Assembly (NCBI RefSeq): GCF_900104925.1
Contig: NZ_LT629735.1
Span: 3,021,001-3,085,000 of the forward strand
Reading direction: 5' to 3'
Source of the DNA: Opitutus sp. GAS368
GTDB lineage: Bacteria; Verrucomicrobiota; Verrucomicrobiia; Opitutales; Opitutaceae
Length of the DNA stretch: 64,000 nucleotides
Made by a program: the position numbers and the translations under genes. The notes under the pieces were generated by a model. It saw only the letters and a list, made by a program, of their open reading frames with translations, did no database searches and had not been told where the DNA came from. Of the stretch, positions 1-9,370 are shown in pieces (positions within the stretch are counted from its first letter, which is position 1; each line of letters begins with the position of its first letter).

Positions 1-1
1 G

Positions 2-940
2 GGGGGCGCCGCCATGCACGCCGAGCTATCCGGCACGGTCGACTTCAAGGAGAAGAGCGACGAGGCCTGCCTGAAGCGCCTGCGCAGCCTGGTCGCGTTG
101 CTGCCGGCTGAGACGCCCGCGGCGCTGCCACCGCCGGCCGAGCCCGAGTTTCCCGCGACCAAGATGCTCGATATTGTCTCCCTCGACGGCCGCCGGGAAT
201 ACGATGTGCGCGATTTGCTGCGCTGTCTGGTCGATGCCGGCACGATGGACGAATACAAGGCCGACTACGGCAAGACGCTCGTCACCACCTTTGCGCGGCT
301 GGGTGGGCGGCCGATCGGCATTGTGGCCAACCAGCGGATGCGCGTGCAGTCGAAGGCGAGCGGGCTGCAGATGCCCGGCGTCATCTACGCCGACTCCGCC
401 GACAAGGCCGCGCGCTTCATCATGGACTGCAACCAGACGCGGCTGCCGCTGCTGTTCCTGCAGGATGTGTCGGGTTTCATGGTCGGCAAGGACGCCGAGC
501 AGAGCGGCATCATCCGTTCCGGCGCCAAGATGGTCAGCGCCCTCAGCAATTCGACCGTGCCGAAGATCACCGTCATCACGGGCGGTTCCTACGGGGCCGG
601 CAACTACGCGATGTGCGGCAAGGCCTTTGATCCGCGCTTCATCTTCGCCTGGCCGAACGCCAAGTATGCCGTGATGGGCGCCGCGCAGGCGAGCGACGTG
701 GTCTACAACATCCTCGCCAAGGCGGCCAAGGACCGGCCCAAGGAGGAACTCGACCGCTTGCGCCAGCAGGTGAAGGAAAACTATGTCGAGCAGGCCGATA
801 TCCGCTACGCCGCGGCGCGCGGCTGGGTCGATGCCGTCATCCAGCCGCACGAAACGCGGGCGACGCTGCTGCGGACGTTTGCGCTGGCGACGCGGCCGGC
901 CGCCAAGGCGTCGTTCCACACCGGCGTGCTGCAGGTCTGA
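2..940 (+). CDS. Acyl-CoA carboxylase carboxyltransferase (beta) subunit, 5' end cut by window
   Basis: The frame is open from the left edge, so the N-terminal half is missing. The visible residues are the C-terminal half of a biotin-dependent carboxyltransferase. The edge residues GGAAMHAELSGTVDF match the mid-protein GGA-H-SG-D segment of propionyl-, methylcrotonyl- and geranyl-CoA carboxylase beta subunits. Next come FLQDVSGFMVG, the glycine-rich GGSYGAGNYAM segment and FAWPNAKYAVMG, all family hallmarks. These subunits move CO2 from carboxybiotin to an acyl-CoA. The following AtuA-type genes and crotonase are almost contiguous, which favours a methylcrotonyl- or geranyl-CoA type enzyme (leucine or acyclic terpene breakdown) over propionyl-CoA carboxylase; the substrate is inference. 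Confidence 0.9.
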   Translation, partial: GGAAMHAELSGTVDFKEKSDEACLKRLRSLVALLPAETPAALPPPAEPEFPATKMLDIVSLDGRREYDVRDLLRCLVDAGTMDEYKADYGKTLVTTFARLGGRPIGIVANQRMRVQSKASGLQMPGVIYADSADKAARFIMDCNQTRLPLLFLQDVSGFMVGKDAEQSGIIRSGAKMVSALSNSTVPKITVITGGSYGAGNYAMCGKAFDPRFIFAWPNAKYAVMGAAQASDVVYNILAKAAKDRPKEELDRLRQQVKENYVEQADIRYAAARGWVDAVIQPHETRATLLRTFALATRPAAKASFHTGVLQV

Positions 941-943
941 GCC

Positions 944-2299
944 ATGTCCCGCCCGCTCAAGATCGCCAATGCGTCCGGTTTCTGGGGCGACCAGCCCGAT
1001 GCCGCGGTGCGCCTTGTGGCGCAGCAGCCGGACCTCGATTTCATCACGCTCGATTATCTCGCGGAGGTATCGCTTTCCATCATGGCGATCACGCGCGCCA
1101 AGGATCCCGCGGCGAGTTATGCCCGGGACTTCATCGAGGTCGTGCAGTCACTGGTAAAATTCTGGCAGGGCGGCGGCCGGACCCGGATCGTCACCAATGC
1201 CGGTGGACTCGACCCGCGGGCTTGCGGCGCGGCCGTGCGCGCCGAGCTGGCCAAGGCGGGACTGGCGCAACTGAAGGTCGCCGTGGTTTCCGGCGACGAC
1301 GTGCTGGCCTTGGTCCGCGCCGGCGGGCCGGACTTTCGCAACCTCGAGACCGGCGCGGAACCGGCCACCGTGGCGGACCGATTGGTCACGGCCAACGCCT
1401 ACCTCGGCGCCGAGGGCATCACCGCGGCGTTGCTGGCCGGCGCGCATATCGTCATCACCGGCCGGGTGGCCGATCCCTCGCTGACCGTGGGACCGTGCTG
1501 TGCGCACTTTGGTTGGGCGGCGACCGATCATGACCGCCTCGCCGGCGCGACCGTGGCCGGTCATTTGCTGGAGTGCGGCGCGCAGGCCTGCGGGGGATTT
1601 TCCACCGACTGGCTCGATCTGCCCGGCTCGCACGACATCGGGTTTCCCGTGGCCGAAATTTCGGGCGACGGCTCATGCGTGCTGACCAAACCCGCGGGCA
1701 CAGGCGGTGCGGTGACGGTGCAGACCGTCAAGGAGCAGCTGCTCTATGAGATCGGCGATCCCGGCAATTATCTTTCACCCGACGTGATCGTTTCGTTCCT
1801 GACTTTACGCGTGGAGCAAGCCGGGCCGGACCGCGTGCGCATTTCGGGCGCGACCGGTCGTCCGCCTCCGGCCACTTACAAGGTCAGCACCACCTACCGG
1901 CATGGTTACAAGGCCCACGGGATGCTCACGGTGTTCGGTGACCAAGCTGTCGCCAAGGCGCGGCGGGCGGGCGAGGGGGTCCTGCGCCGATTGAAGGAGG
2001 CCGGGTGTGTCTACCGCGAAACACTGGTCGAATGCCTCGGCACGGGAGCCAGCGTTGGTGGCATCGTCAGACGGGTGCCGGAGGGCGATTTGATCGAAAC
2101 CGTGCTGCGCATCAGTGTGGCCGCCGACACGCAGGAGCCGGTGAAGCGCTTCACCCGCGAGATCGCGCCGCTCGTCACCTGCGGGCCGCAGGGCGTCACG
2201 GGTTACGCCTCGGGCCGCCCGAAAGTCCTGCCGGTTTTCGGCTACTGGCCATGCCTGATTGCGCGCACGGCCGTGAAGTCCACCTGGCAGATGCTATGA
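944..2299 (+). CDS. AtuA family protein (DUF1446), acyclic terpene utilisation type
   Basis: This 451-residue protein starts with the family signature IANASGFWGDQPDAA and carries the glycine-rich GGL and GAHIVITGRVADPSL segments typical of AtuA/DUF1446 proteins. AtuA is genetically required for citronellol and geraniol catabolism in Pseudomonas, but its biochemical activity is not established. It begins 3 nt after the carboxyltransferase stop, so the two are almost certainly co-transcribed. The next gene starts inside its stop codon (ATGA). In many AtuA proteins the small C-terminal domain is fused; here that domain is the separate following gene. Family assignment is firm, the reaction is unknown. 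Confidence 0.88.
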   Translation: MSRPLKIANASGFWGDQPDAAVRLVAQQPDLDFITLDYLAEVSLSIMAITRAKDPAASYARDFIEVVQSLVKFWQGGGRTRIVTNAGGLDPRACGAAVRAELAKAGLAQLKVAVVSGDDVLALVRAGGPDFRNLETGAEPATVADRLVTANAYLGAEGITAALLAGAHIVITGRVADPSLTVGPCCAHFGWAATDHDRLAGATVAGHLLECGAQACGGFSTDWLDLPGSHDIGFPVAEISGDGSCVLTKPAGTGGAVTVQTVKEQLLYEIGDPGNYLSPDVIVSFLTLRVEQAGPDRVRISGATGRPPPATYKVSTTYRHGYKAHGMLTVFGDQAVAKARRAGEGVLRRLKEAGCVYRETLVECLGTGASVGGIVRRVPEGDLIETVLRISVAADTQEPVKRFTREIAPLVTCGPQGVTGYASGRPKVLPVFGYWPCLIARTAVKSTWQML

Positions 2300-2631
2300 A
2301 GACCCTTCGCACCATCGCCTATGCGCGCAGCGGCGACAAAGGTTCCTCGGCCAACATCGCCGTCTTCGGCCGCACGCCGGCGGATTATGCCTGGCTGCAG
2401 CGGCATCTGACCGCGGCGCAGGTCGAGGCGTGGTTCACGCCGCTCGGCACCGGCACGGTCGTCCGCTACGACGTGCCCAACCTCGAGGCGCTCAACTTCG
2501 TCCTGCCCGGGGTGCTCGTCGGCGGCGGCAGTTGCTCGTTGCGCATCGACGCCCAGGGCAAGACGCTCGGGCAGGCCCTGCTGGCGATGCCCCTGGGCCT
2601 GCTGCCGGAATCTTCCTCTTCAACCGACTGA
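2296..2631 (+). CDS. AtuA-like C-terminal domain protein
   Basis: A 111-residue protein starting at an ATG that overlaps the previous stop (ATGA), which indicates translational coupling. The opening IAYARSGDKGSSANIAVFGR and the later LNFVLPGVLVGGGSCSLRID are the conserved segments of the small domain usually found at the C-terminus of AtuA/DUF1446 proteins. A longer reading from further upstream would lie wholly inside the preceding gene and is not credible. It probably forms a complex with the upstream DUF1446 protein. A role in acyl-CoA metabolism is inferred from the neighbours only. Confidence 0.82.
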   Translation: MKTLRTIAYARSGDKGSSANIAVFGRTPADYAWLQRHLTAAQVEAWFTPLGTGTVVRYDVPNLEALNFVLPGVLVGGGSCSLRIDAQGKTLGQALLAMPLGLLPESSSSTD

Positions 2632-2635
2632 CCCC

Positions 2636-3412
2636 ATGGCTGCCTCCCTTGTGCTTGCGGAAAGTGCCGGTCCCGGCATCACGCTTCTGACGCTGAACCA
2701 CGCCGAGAAACGCAATGCGCTCTCCATCGAGCTGGTGCAGGCGCTCCTGGCGGCTCTGACCGCCGTGGAAAAGGATCCGGCGCAACGCGTGCTGGTCCTC
2801 ACCGGGGCCGGCCCGGTGTTTTGCGCCGGCCTGGATCTGGCCGAGGCGGCCGACCCGGCCCGGGCGCACCAGTCGGCCGAGTTGATCGGCCAGGTGCTGC
2901 GCCGGTTGAGCGAGAGCCGCCTGGTGACCATCGCGGTGGTGCGCGGCGCCGCCGTCGCCGGTGGCGCGGGCCTGATGTCAGCGTGTGATTTTGCGTTCGC
3001 CGAGGAAACGGCCCGGATCGGCTATCCCGAGACCCGGCGCGGCCTGGTGGCGGCCTTGGTGATGACTTTCCTGCGCCGCCAGCTGCGCGAGCGCGATGCC
3101 CGGCGGATCCTGCTGACGGGCGAGCTGTTCTCCGCGCACCACGCCGAGGTGATCGGCTTGGTCAACGAGGCGCTCAGGGGTGAGCAGCTGATGCCGGCGG
3201 CCCTGCACATCGCGGCGGAAGTGATGCAAGGCGGCCCCGAGGCGGTGGGGCGCACGAAGCAGTTGCTTGCCCAACTTTGGCCCGCCTCCCTCCCGGCGGA
3301 CCTCGAGCGGGCGATGGCGACCCACCTCGAAACCCGCCAGTCGGCCGAGATCCAGGAAGGTCTGGCCGCGTTCCGTGAAAAGCGTCCGCCCAAGTGGGTG
3401 CCCGGCAAGTGA
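2636..3412 (+). CDS. Enoyl-CoA hydratase/isomerase family protein (crotonase fold)
   Basis: 258 residues, the usual crotonase length. The N-terminal LNHAEKRNALS segment and VLVLTGAGPVFCAGLDL form the CoA-binding and first oxyanion-hole region. AVAGGAGLMSACD forms the second. The glutamate in YPETRRG corresponds to the catalytic Glu164 of rat crotonase. The position of Glu144 is occupied by Gly, as in several methylglutaconyl-CoA and carboxygeranyl-CoA hydratase-like bacterial members. It starts 4 nt after the AtuA-like small protein and closes the cluster. Together with the carboxyltransferase it would carboxylate and then hydrate a methyl-branched enoyl-CoA; this pathway assignment is inferred. 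Confidence 0.85.
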   Translation: MAASLVLAESAGPGITLLTLNHAEKRNALSIELVQALLAALTAVEKDPAQRVLVLTGAGPVFCAGLDLAEAADPARAHQSAELIGQVLRRLSESRLVTIAVVRGAAVAGGAGLMSACDFAFAEETARIGYPETRRGLVAALVMTFLRRQLRERDARRILLTGELFSAHHAEVIGLVNEALRGEQLMPAALHIAAEVMQGGPEAVGRTKQLLAQLWPASLPADLERAMATHLETRQSAEIQEGLAAFREKRPPKWVPGK

Positions 3413-3479
3413 TTTAACCGGGCGATCGGGGATACTTTTCCTTGGAATAAGCCGCGGACCGGCAGACTCTTATCGGCGC

Positions 3480-4031
3480 ATGGCCAGTGAGATTTTCAAC
3501 CAGTTGGTGGACGCGCACTACACGCCGCTGTTCCGCTTTGCCCTCAGCCTGACGAGGAACTCGTCAGACGCGGGCGACCTTACCCAGCAGACCTTCTTCA
3601 TCTGGGCCAAGCAAGGACATGCGCTGCGCGAGGCCGGCAAGGCCAAGTCGTGGCTCTTCACCACGCTCTATCGCGAGTTTCTCCGCAGCCGGCGCCGCGC
3701 CGAGCGCGTCACGGCGCTCGAGGACCTGGGCCCCGTCGAATCCGACCCGCCGGCGCCGGAAGTGGATATCGTCACCGGGATGGATGCCGGTCTCGTGGTC
3801 GAAGCCCTGCAGGAGGTGGACGAGGTCTACCGCGCCCCCCTGACCCTTTTCTACATGCAGGATTTCTCCTACAAGGAGATTGCCGAGATGCTCGCGGTGC
3901 CGATCGGCACCGTCATGTCCCGCCTGTCGCGCGGGAAGGCCCAGCTCCGCACGACCCTGGCCCGCAAGGAATCCGCCGGGCGCGGCAAGGTCGTGCCCTT
4001 CAACACTCCGTCTGCGAGGAAACTCTCATGA
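3480..4031 (+). CDS. ECF-type RNA polymerase sigma factor
   Basis: 183 residues. Region 2 is seen as YTPLFRFALSLTRNSSDAGDLTQQTFFIWAKQ, with the AGDLTQQTF helix that binds core and the -10 element. Region 4 is seen as YRAPLTLFYMQDFSYKEIAEMLAVPIGTVMSRLSRGKAQLR, a classic helix-turn-helix for -35 recognition. Regions 1 and 3 are absent, as expected for ECF factors. The chosen ATG fits the N-terminus of region 2; upstream in-frame sequence runs into the previous gene. Its stop overlaps the next start (ATGA), and the next gene looks like its anti-sigma factor, so the two form a regulatory pair. Target promoters are unknown. Confidence 0.93.
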   Translation: MASEIFNQLVDAHYTPLFRFALSLTRNSSDAGDLTQQTFFIWAKQGHALREAGKAKSWLFTTLYREFLRSRRRAERVTALEDLGPVESDPPAPEVDIVTGMDAGLVVEALQEVDEVYRAPLTLFYMQDFSYKEIAEMLAVPIGTVMSRLSRGKAQLRTTLARKESAGRGKVVPFNTPSARKLS

Positions 4032-4756
4032 ACAACGCCGAGGCAAAATTTATCCTGCAGGGCTACCGGCCCAATGGGGCCGATGCCAGCGATGCGACCT
4101 TTCAGACTGCGCTGGGACAGGTCCAGCGCGACCCGGCGCTGCACGAGTGGTTCGCCCGCCAGCAGGCCTTCGATGGGGCCGTCAGCGCGAAACTCAACGA
4201 GGTGCCGGTCCCCGCAGGCCTGCGGGAGGCGATCCTCGCCGGCGGCCGCGTGACCGAAGCCGGCCCGACCCAGACCCGCTGGTGGCGTTCGCCCGCCATG
4301 CTGGCCGCCGCCGCTGCCATTGCCGTGATTTTCAGCGCCGCGCTCGCCCTCTGGCCCAAGCAGGTGTTGGCGGACACCGCGCTGGCCAGCTACGTGATGA
4401 CGGATGCGGCGCACGGTGAACTTCATGGCGGGCACGGCACAGGTTCGTTGCAGGCCATGCTGGCTGATCCCACGACCCGGCTGGGTCGCGGCCTGCCGGT
4501 CAGCTTTGAAGCCCTGCGCAAGGGCGGCTGCCGCACCGTGAGCTATGAGGGCCACGATGTCCTCGAGGTGTGCTTTAACCGCGAGGGTGTGTGGTTCCAT
4601 TGCTACATCGGCCAGCGCGCCGATTTTCCCGCGGTGGCGGCGGCCCCGGCCTTTCTGGACCGCGACGGCATGAGCGTCGCGGCCTGGGCCGACGAGGCGC
4701 ATGTCTATCTGGTGGCGGGCAAGGCGGGCCGCGCGGCCCTGCAGCGGTTGCTGTAA
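4028..4756 (+). CDS. Probable membrane anti-sigma factor partner of the ECF sigma factor
   Basis: 242 residues, start overlapping the sigma-factor stop by four bases. The N-terminal ~85 residues are a soluble helical region, followed by one membrane segment (MLAAAAAIAVIFSAALALW) around residues 94-112 and a C-terminal domain that would lie in the periplasm. This is the topology of transmembrane anti-sigma factors. No zinc-binding HxxxCxxC motif is present, so it is not a ZAS-type anti-sigma. The C-terminal part contains two cysteines (GGCRTVSY and LEVCFNREG). The function is inferred from position and topology. Confidence 0.7.
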   Translation: MNNAEAKFILQGYRPNGADASDATFQTALGQVQRDPALHEWFARQQAFDGAVSAKLNEVPVPAGLREAILAGGRVTEAGPTQTRWWRSPAMLAAAAAIAVIFSAALALWPKQVLADTALASYVMTDAAHGELHGGHGTGSLQAMLADPTTRLGRGLPVSFEALRKGGCRTVSYEGHDVLEVCFNREGVWFHCYIGQRADFPAVAAAPAFLDRDGMSVAAWADEAHVYLVAGKAGRAALQRLL

Positions 4757-4810
4757 GGCGCGGCGGTTTTGCCGTGCCAAGCAAGCCACGGCCTGTAGCA
4801 TCCCCCGCCA

Positions 4811-7471
4811 ATGAAGCCCGTCCCGTCCACTGCGGAACACGCGCGTCTGGCCGAGGACGCCGACCGCGGGAAGAACTGGAAGCGCTGGGGCCCGTATCTG
4901 GCCGAGCGGCAGTGGGGGACGGTGCGGGAGGATTACTCCGCGGACGGCGAGGCGTGGAAGTATTTCACCTTTGAGCAGGCCGAGAGCCGCGCCTACCGCT
5001 GGGGCGAGGACGGCCTGCTGGGCATCACGGACCGCGAATGCCGGCTGTGCTTCGCACTGGCGCTGTGGAATGGACGCGACCCGCGCCTGAAGGAGCGGCT
5101 GTTCGGCCTGACGGGTCCGGAAGGCAACCACGGCGAGGACGTGAAGGAGGCGTATTTCTACACGGCCAGCACGCCGACGCACAGCCACATGCGGGCGGTG
5201 TATCACTACCCGCAGGCCGAGTTCCCCTACGCGCGCCTGCGCGAGGAGAACGCCCGCCGCGGCCGGAACGTGCCCGAGTTCGAGCTGGAGGACACGGGGG
5301 TGTTTGCCGAGAACCGCTACTTCGAGGTGACGGTCGAATACGCCAAGGGCGGACCGAACGACATCCTGATCGAGATTTCCGCGAAGAACTGCGGGCCCGA
5401 CCGCGCGCCGCTGCACCTCCTGCCGACGCTGTGGTTCCGCAATTCCTGGTCGTGGGGCTGCAAGCACGACGGCTGCGAACTCAAGCCGCGGATGCAGCAG
5501 CTGGCGCCGGGTCATGTGCAGACGCACCATGAATCGCTGGGGCGGTTCTTCTGGGAAATCGAGTCGGCGCCCGGCCGGCCCGACCCGCTGCTCTTCACCG
5601 ACAACGAGACCAATGCGACCAGGCTCTTCGAAGCGGAGAATGCCGGGCCGTTCGTCAAGGACGCCTTCCACGACTACGTGGTGCGCGGTCAAACCGGCGC
5701 GGTGAACGCCAAGCGCGTCGGCACCAAGGTCGCGGCGCACCGGGTGCTCGACCTGGCCCCGGGCGAAACGGCGGTCATGCGCCTGCGGTTGAGCGCCGAG
5801 GCCGAGGCGCCCGGCCGGCCGTTTGGCGAGGGGTTTGCCCAGGTCTTCGCCGCCCGCCGGGCGGAGGCGGAAGAATTCTATGCCAGCGTCCTGCCGGCGG
5901 GCGTGAGCGCGGAGGAGCGCAACGTGGCGCGGCAGGCCTTCGCCGGATTGCTCTGGTCGAAGCAGTTCTATCACTTCGTGGTGGCGGACTGGCTCGAGGG
6001 TGACGCGAAGCAGCCGCCCCCGCCGGCGGCGCGGCGCCAGGGCCGCAACAGCGACTGGCCGCACCTGTTCAACCGTGACATCATCTCGATGCCGGACAAG
6101 TGGGAGTATCCGTGGTTCGCGGCGTGGGACCTGGCGTTCCACATGATCCCGTTTGCGCGGATCGATCCGCATTTCGCCAAGGAGCAGCTGAACCTGTTCC
6201 TGCGCGAATGGTATATGCACCCGAACGGCCAGATCCCGGCCTACGAGTGGAATTTCTCCGATGTGAACCCGCCGGTGCACGCGTGGGCCTGCTGGCGCGT
6301 CTACAAGATGACCGGGCCGCGCGGCGGACGCGACCGGTTGTTCCTGGCGCGGGTGTTCCAGAAACTCGTCGTCAATTTCACCTGGTGGGTGAACCGCAAG
6401 GATCCGGGCGGGCGGCACCTGTTCTCGGGCGGTTTCCTGGGGCTCGACAACATCGGCGTGTTCGACCGCTCGAAGCCGCTGCCGACCGGCGGGCAGCTCG
6501 AGCAGGCGGACGGCACGGCGTGGATGGCGTTTTATTGCAGCACGATGCTTGCGATGGCGCTCGAGCTGGCCGAGGAGGATCCGGCCTACGAGGACATCGC
6601 CTCGAAATTCTTCGAGCACTTTGTGGCGATCGCCGATGCGATGAACAACCTTGGCGGCGCCGGCCTGTGGCACGAGGAGGACGGGTTTTATTACGACCAG
6701 CTCTTGATTGACGGAAAAACCTTCCCGCTGCGGTTGCGGTCGGCCGTGGGCATCATCCCGCTGTTCGCGGTGGAGTTCATCGACGAGGCGCGGCTGGACC
6801 GTCTGCCGGGCTTTGCCAAACGGACCCGGTGGTTTCTGAAAAACCGCAAGGACCTGTCGGCGCACATTTCCTATCTTACCCAGGGCAAATCGGGCACCGG
6901 GCTGCGGCTGCTGGCGATACCGTCGAAGGAGCGGCTCCAGCGCATGCTGCGTTACGTTTTCGACGAAAAGGAATTTCTCTCGCCCTACGGCGTGCGGTCG
7001 TTGTCCCGGATTTACCAGGAACAGCCGTTTGTGCTGCAGGCCGGCGGTCAGGAATACCGCGTGGATTACGTGCCCGGCGAGTCGGACTCCGGTTTGTTCG
7101 GGGGTAACTCGAACTGGCGCGGGCCGGTGTGGTTTCCGACCAACTTCCTTCTAATCGAGGCCCTCGAGCGCTATCACCACTTCTACGGGGACAGTCTTAC
7201 CGTTGAGTTTCCGACCGGAAGTGGCCGGCAGGTGACCCTCCAGGTAGCAGCCCAGGAACTGTCCAAGCGACTTGTAAAACTCTTCCTACCAGGTGCAGCG
7301 GGCGAGAGGGCTTGCCATGGGGCGGGAGGGTCAAAGACCGAAGCGGATCGGCTGCAGGGCATGGTCCTTTTCCATGAGTATTTCCATGGCGAGACCGGGC
7401 AGGGTCTCGGGGCCAGTCACCAGACTGGATGGACGGCATTGGTTGCGCGGCTCATCGAAGGCATTTCCTAA
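4811..7471 (+). CDS. GH63-like / MGH1-type glucosidase
   Basis: An 886-residue cytosolic protein without a signal peptide. The C-terminal two thirds show the (alpha/alpha)6 barrel of the GH63 and mannosylglycerate hydrolase-like group: [54 protein letters not shown] and [20 protein letters not shown] are its conserved blocks. The acidic residues in the DLAF and YEWNFSD blocks are the likely catalytic region. Bacterial members hydrolyse alpha-glucosides or glucosylglycerate-type compatible solutes; the substrate here cannot be read from sequence. It stands alone, 54 nt after the anti-sigma gene. Confidence 0.85.
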   Translation: MKPVPSTAEHARLAEDADRGKNWKRWGPYLAERQWGTVREDYSADGEAWKYFTFEQAESRAYRWGEDGLLGITDRECRLCFALALWNGRDPRLKERLFGLTGPEGNHGEDVKEAYFYTASTPTHSHMRAVYHYPQAEFPYARLREENARRGRNVPEFELEDTGVFAENRYFEVTVEYAKGGPNDILIEISAKNCGPDRAPLHLLPTLWFRNSWSWGCKHDGCELKPRMQQLAPGHVQTHHESLGRFFWEIESAPGRPDPLLFTDNETNATRLFEAENAGPFVKDAFHDYVVRGQTGAVNAKRVGTKVAAHRVLDLAPGETAVMRLRLSAEAEAPGRPFGEGFAQVFAARRAEAEEFYASVLPAGVSAEERNVARQAFAGLLWSKQFYHFVVADWLEGDAKQPPPPAARRQGRNSDWPHLFNRDIISMPDKWEYPWFAAWDLAFHMIPFARIDPHFAKEQLNLFLREWYMHPNGQIPAYEWNFSDVNPPVHAWACWRVYKMTGPRGGRDRLFLARVFQKLVVNFTWWVNRKDPGGRHLFSGGFLGLDNIGVFDRSKPLPTGGQLEQADGTAWMAFYCSTMLAMALELAEEDPAYEDIASKFFEHFVAIADAMNNLGGAGLWHEEDGFYYDQLLIDGKTFPLRLRSAVGIIPLFAVEFIDEARLDRLPGFAKRTRWFLKNRKDLSAHISYLTQGKSGTGLRLLAIPSKERLQRMLRYVFDEKEFLSPYGVRSLSRIYQEQPFVLQAGGQEYRVDYVPGESDSGLFGGNSNWRGPVWFPTNFLLIEALERYHHFYGDSLTVEFPTGSGRQVTLQVAAQELSKRLVKLFLPGAAGERACHGAGGSKTEADRLQGMVLFHEYFHGETGQGLGASHQTGWTALVARLIEGIS

Positions 7472-7651
7472 AAAAACGGGTAGTTTTGAGCAAAAATTTT
7501 TGGGCAAGAACGGCGCGTAAAAATCTGCCGCTCCAATGGGTTAAGAAATCAGCTGGTAAAACTAGGGACAGTGCGTCCCATGTGAAATAGTTGGGATAAA
7601 AACATGCTTGAGGGTGTCGTGAAGTTGGCCTTTTTCCCGGCCACTTAGGCT

Positions 7652-8215
7652 ATGAAAAGACACCTCCTCAAGTTCGTCCTGTTGGTCAGCACCCTCGGCT
7701 TTACAACCATCGCCGGGGCGTCTGATCGTTGGGAAACCTTGCGCGCCATCAATTGGGTGGAGAACCCGACCAACCAGACCCACGTGGGCCGGTTTGGTGA
7801 GCTGGGGCCGTATCAGTTTCGCCCGGCCACCTGGCGCATGCATACCGACAAACCTTTCCGTCAGGCCATTGACCGCACGGTGGCCGATGAGGTCGCGGTG
7901 AAGCACTACGAGTGGATCAAGCGCACTTTTGAGCAGGCCGGCATCGAGCCGAACGCGTTCAATATCGCCATGGCTTGGAATTGCGGCGTGGACGCCGTGC
8001 TTTCCGGCCGGGCGCCCAGCGTCAGCTACAACTACGCCGAGCGCGTGAGCAACCTCGTCCAGACCCTCAAGGAACGCGTCCAGCCCGCCGTGGCGGAGGA
8101 ATCGCGCTCCACCGAACGCCGGGAGCAATTGATCATCGAGGAACGTAGTGACGAGCAGGTGCGCTTTCGTATCCTGCAGGATACCCCGCGCTTCGTGCTC
8201 GCCGCGACCGAATAA
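7652..8215 (+). CDS. Secreted lytic-transglycosylase-like protein
   Basis: 187 residues with an N-terminal signal peptide (basic MKRH, hydrophobic LLKFVLLVSTLGFTTIAG, then ASD). The mature part has WVENP, GELGPYQFRPATWR and FNIAMAWNCGVDAV, which resemble the lysozyme/transglycosylase E...GxYQ...A-WN-G pattern, with a candidate catalytic Glu in WVENP. The C-terminal third is charged and has no recognisable domain. It may act on peptidoglycan, but the family match is by motif only. A 180-bp intergenic region precedes it and it ends opposite the convergent HAD gene. Confidence 0.6.
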   Translation: MKRHLLKFVLLVSTLGFTTIAGASDRWETLRAINWVENPTNQTHVGRFGELGPYQFRPATWRMHTDKPFRQAIDRTVADEVAVKHYEWIKRTFEQAGIEPNAFNIAMAWNCGVDAVLSGRAPSVSYNYAERVSNLVQTLKERVQPAVAEESRSTERREQLIIEERSDEQVRFRILQDTPRFVLAATE

Positions 8216-8239
8216 CCGGTCGGACGACGCAGTCACCCG

Positions 8240-9265
8240 TTATTCCAGGAACGACGACTGCTTGGGCTGATTGGCGGTCTTGCGGGCCGCCTCTTCCTCC
8301 GGAGTGGCGTTCAGGTGCCGCGGCGGCCGGATCATGCGCGAAGCGACCGCCGCCTCGCGGTCCGTCACGATGCGATCGCAAATCTTCTCAATCTGGAGGT
8401 GGAGCCAGTTCGTCGTGGCGCTGTTCTCGGTGTAGTCGGCGGGGCCGTAGTGATCGATGCGCCCCGTGTGGCGCAGGCGGTCGTTTTGCTCGAACTCGGC
8501 GCGCACGGCGGGATTGTAGACCGCGTAGGTCTTGCCGCCGCCCTTCTTGACCACGGAGAAGCTGGGCACGTCGCTCGGGCCGTCGGCGATGTAGATCATG
8601 TTCTGCAGCGGAATCCGGCGGTCCTCCGGCGTGACCTTGGCGTTGACGTCGATGGCCGGGTTCCGGTTGGTGCCCTTGTTGATCTCGAAGATGGCGCGGG
8701 TCTTCGTCGTGTTGTCGATCATGACGCCGATCTGGGCGATCTCATTGGCGGCTTCGAGGGGGAATTCGTTCTGCTTGAGGAAGCCGGGTTGCAGCGGGTT
8801 CTCGATGAACTCGCAGGCCCAGGTCGCGTCGATGTAAGGGGCGAGGGCGCTGCCGCGGATCATCTCCGCCAGGCCCGTGCTGACGACATAGTGCTCGAGC
8901 TGGATCTCGTGCTTGACGTATTCCGGCTTGGCCCGGGCCCACGCCCGGGAGGATTCGAAGAACTTCGGCAGGCCGGGGTAGAACTTGATCTCGGCGCCGC
9001 ACTCCCGGAGCACCTTGTTGCCGAGGCCCGGCATCTTGCCGGCCAGCACGTAGGTCAGCAGGTGGTTGAGGTAGCTGATCTCCGGAGCGATGCTGTAGCC
9101 GCGCTTCCGATAGTTCTCCGCCAGGGCGTTCGTCTCGGCCCAGAACGTCGGCTCGTCGATGCCGTAGCGCCGGAACAGCGGCGCCTGCATGTAGTCGGGA
9201 ATCAATGTCTTGTCAAAATCCCAGACGCAGGCGATGATGTTCTGTGTGAAGAGTGTGGAAGCCAT
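8240..9265 (-). CDS. HAD-superfamily hydrolase
   Basis: 341 residues. Motif I is WDFDKTLIPDY near the N-terminus, with the two catalytic aspartates of a HAD phosphatase. The distal motif is IADGPSDVPSFSVVK, providing the acidic Mg2+ ligands. The central stretch carries VVSTGLAEMIRGS, matching motif II (S/T). A GGGKTYAVYNP segment follows motif IV. The protein lies convergent to the secreted protein before it and divergent from prfA with 105 nt between starts. The substrate is unknown. Confidence 0.82.
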   Translation of the reverse strand: MASTLFTQNIIACVWDFDKTLIPDYMQAPLFRRYGIDEPTFWAETNALAENYRKRGYSIAPEISYLNHLLTYVLAGKMPGLGNKVLRECGAEIKFYPGLPKFFESSRAWARAKPEYVKHEIQLEHYVVSTGLAEMIRGSALAPYIDATWACEFIENPLQPGFLKQNEFPLEAANEIAQIGVMIDNTTKTRAIFEINKGTNRNPAIDVNAKVTPEDRRIPLQNMIYIADGPSDVPSFSVVKKGGGKTYAVYNPAVRAEFEQNDRLRHTGRIDHYGPADYTENSATTNWLHLQIEKICDRIVTDREAAVASRMIRPPRHLNATPEEEAARKTANQPKQSSFLE

Positions 9266-9370
9266 CGCGGATAAATTCTACTAGACGGCAGCTGCTGCCG
9301 TTGGTTTGGCCCTTGATAAAGCCGCGTGCCGCGGCTGAAGCAATTCACAATTTCCCGCCCGCTCTCCCGC

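Noticed and set aside
3869-6865. Very long open frame on the minus strand opposite the GH63-like gene
   Set aside because: Composition is Arg/Pro/Gly/His-rich with no recognisable domain. The plus strand encodes conserved proteins over the same stretch. Long antisense frames are expected at this GC content. The same applies to long antisense frames at 11370-13523, 37770-40022 and 55116-57797.
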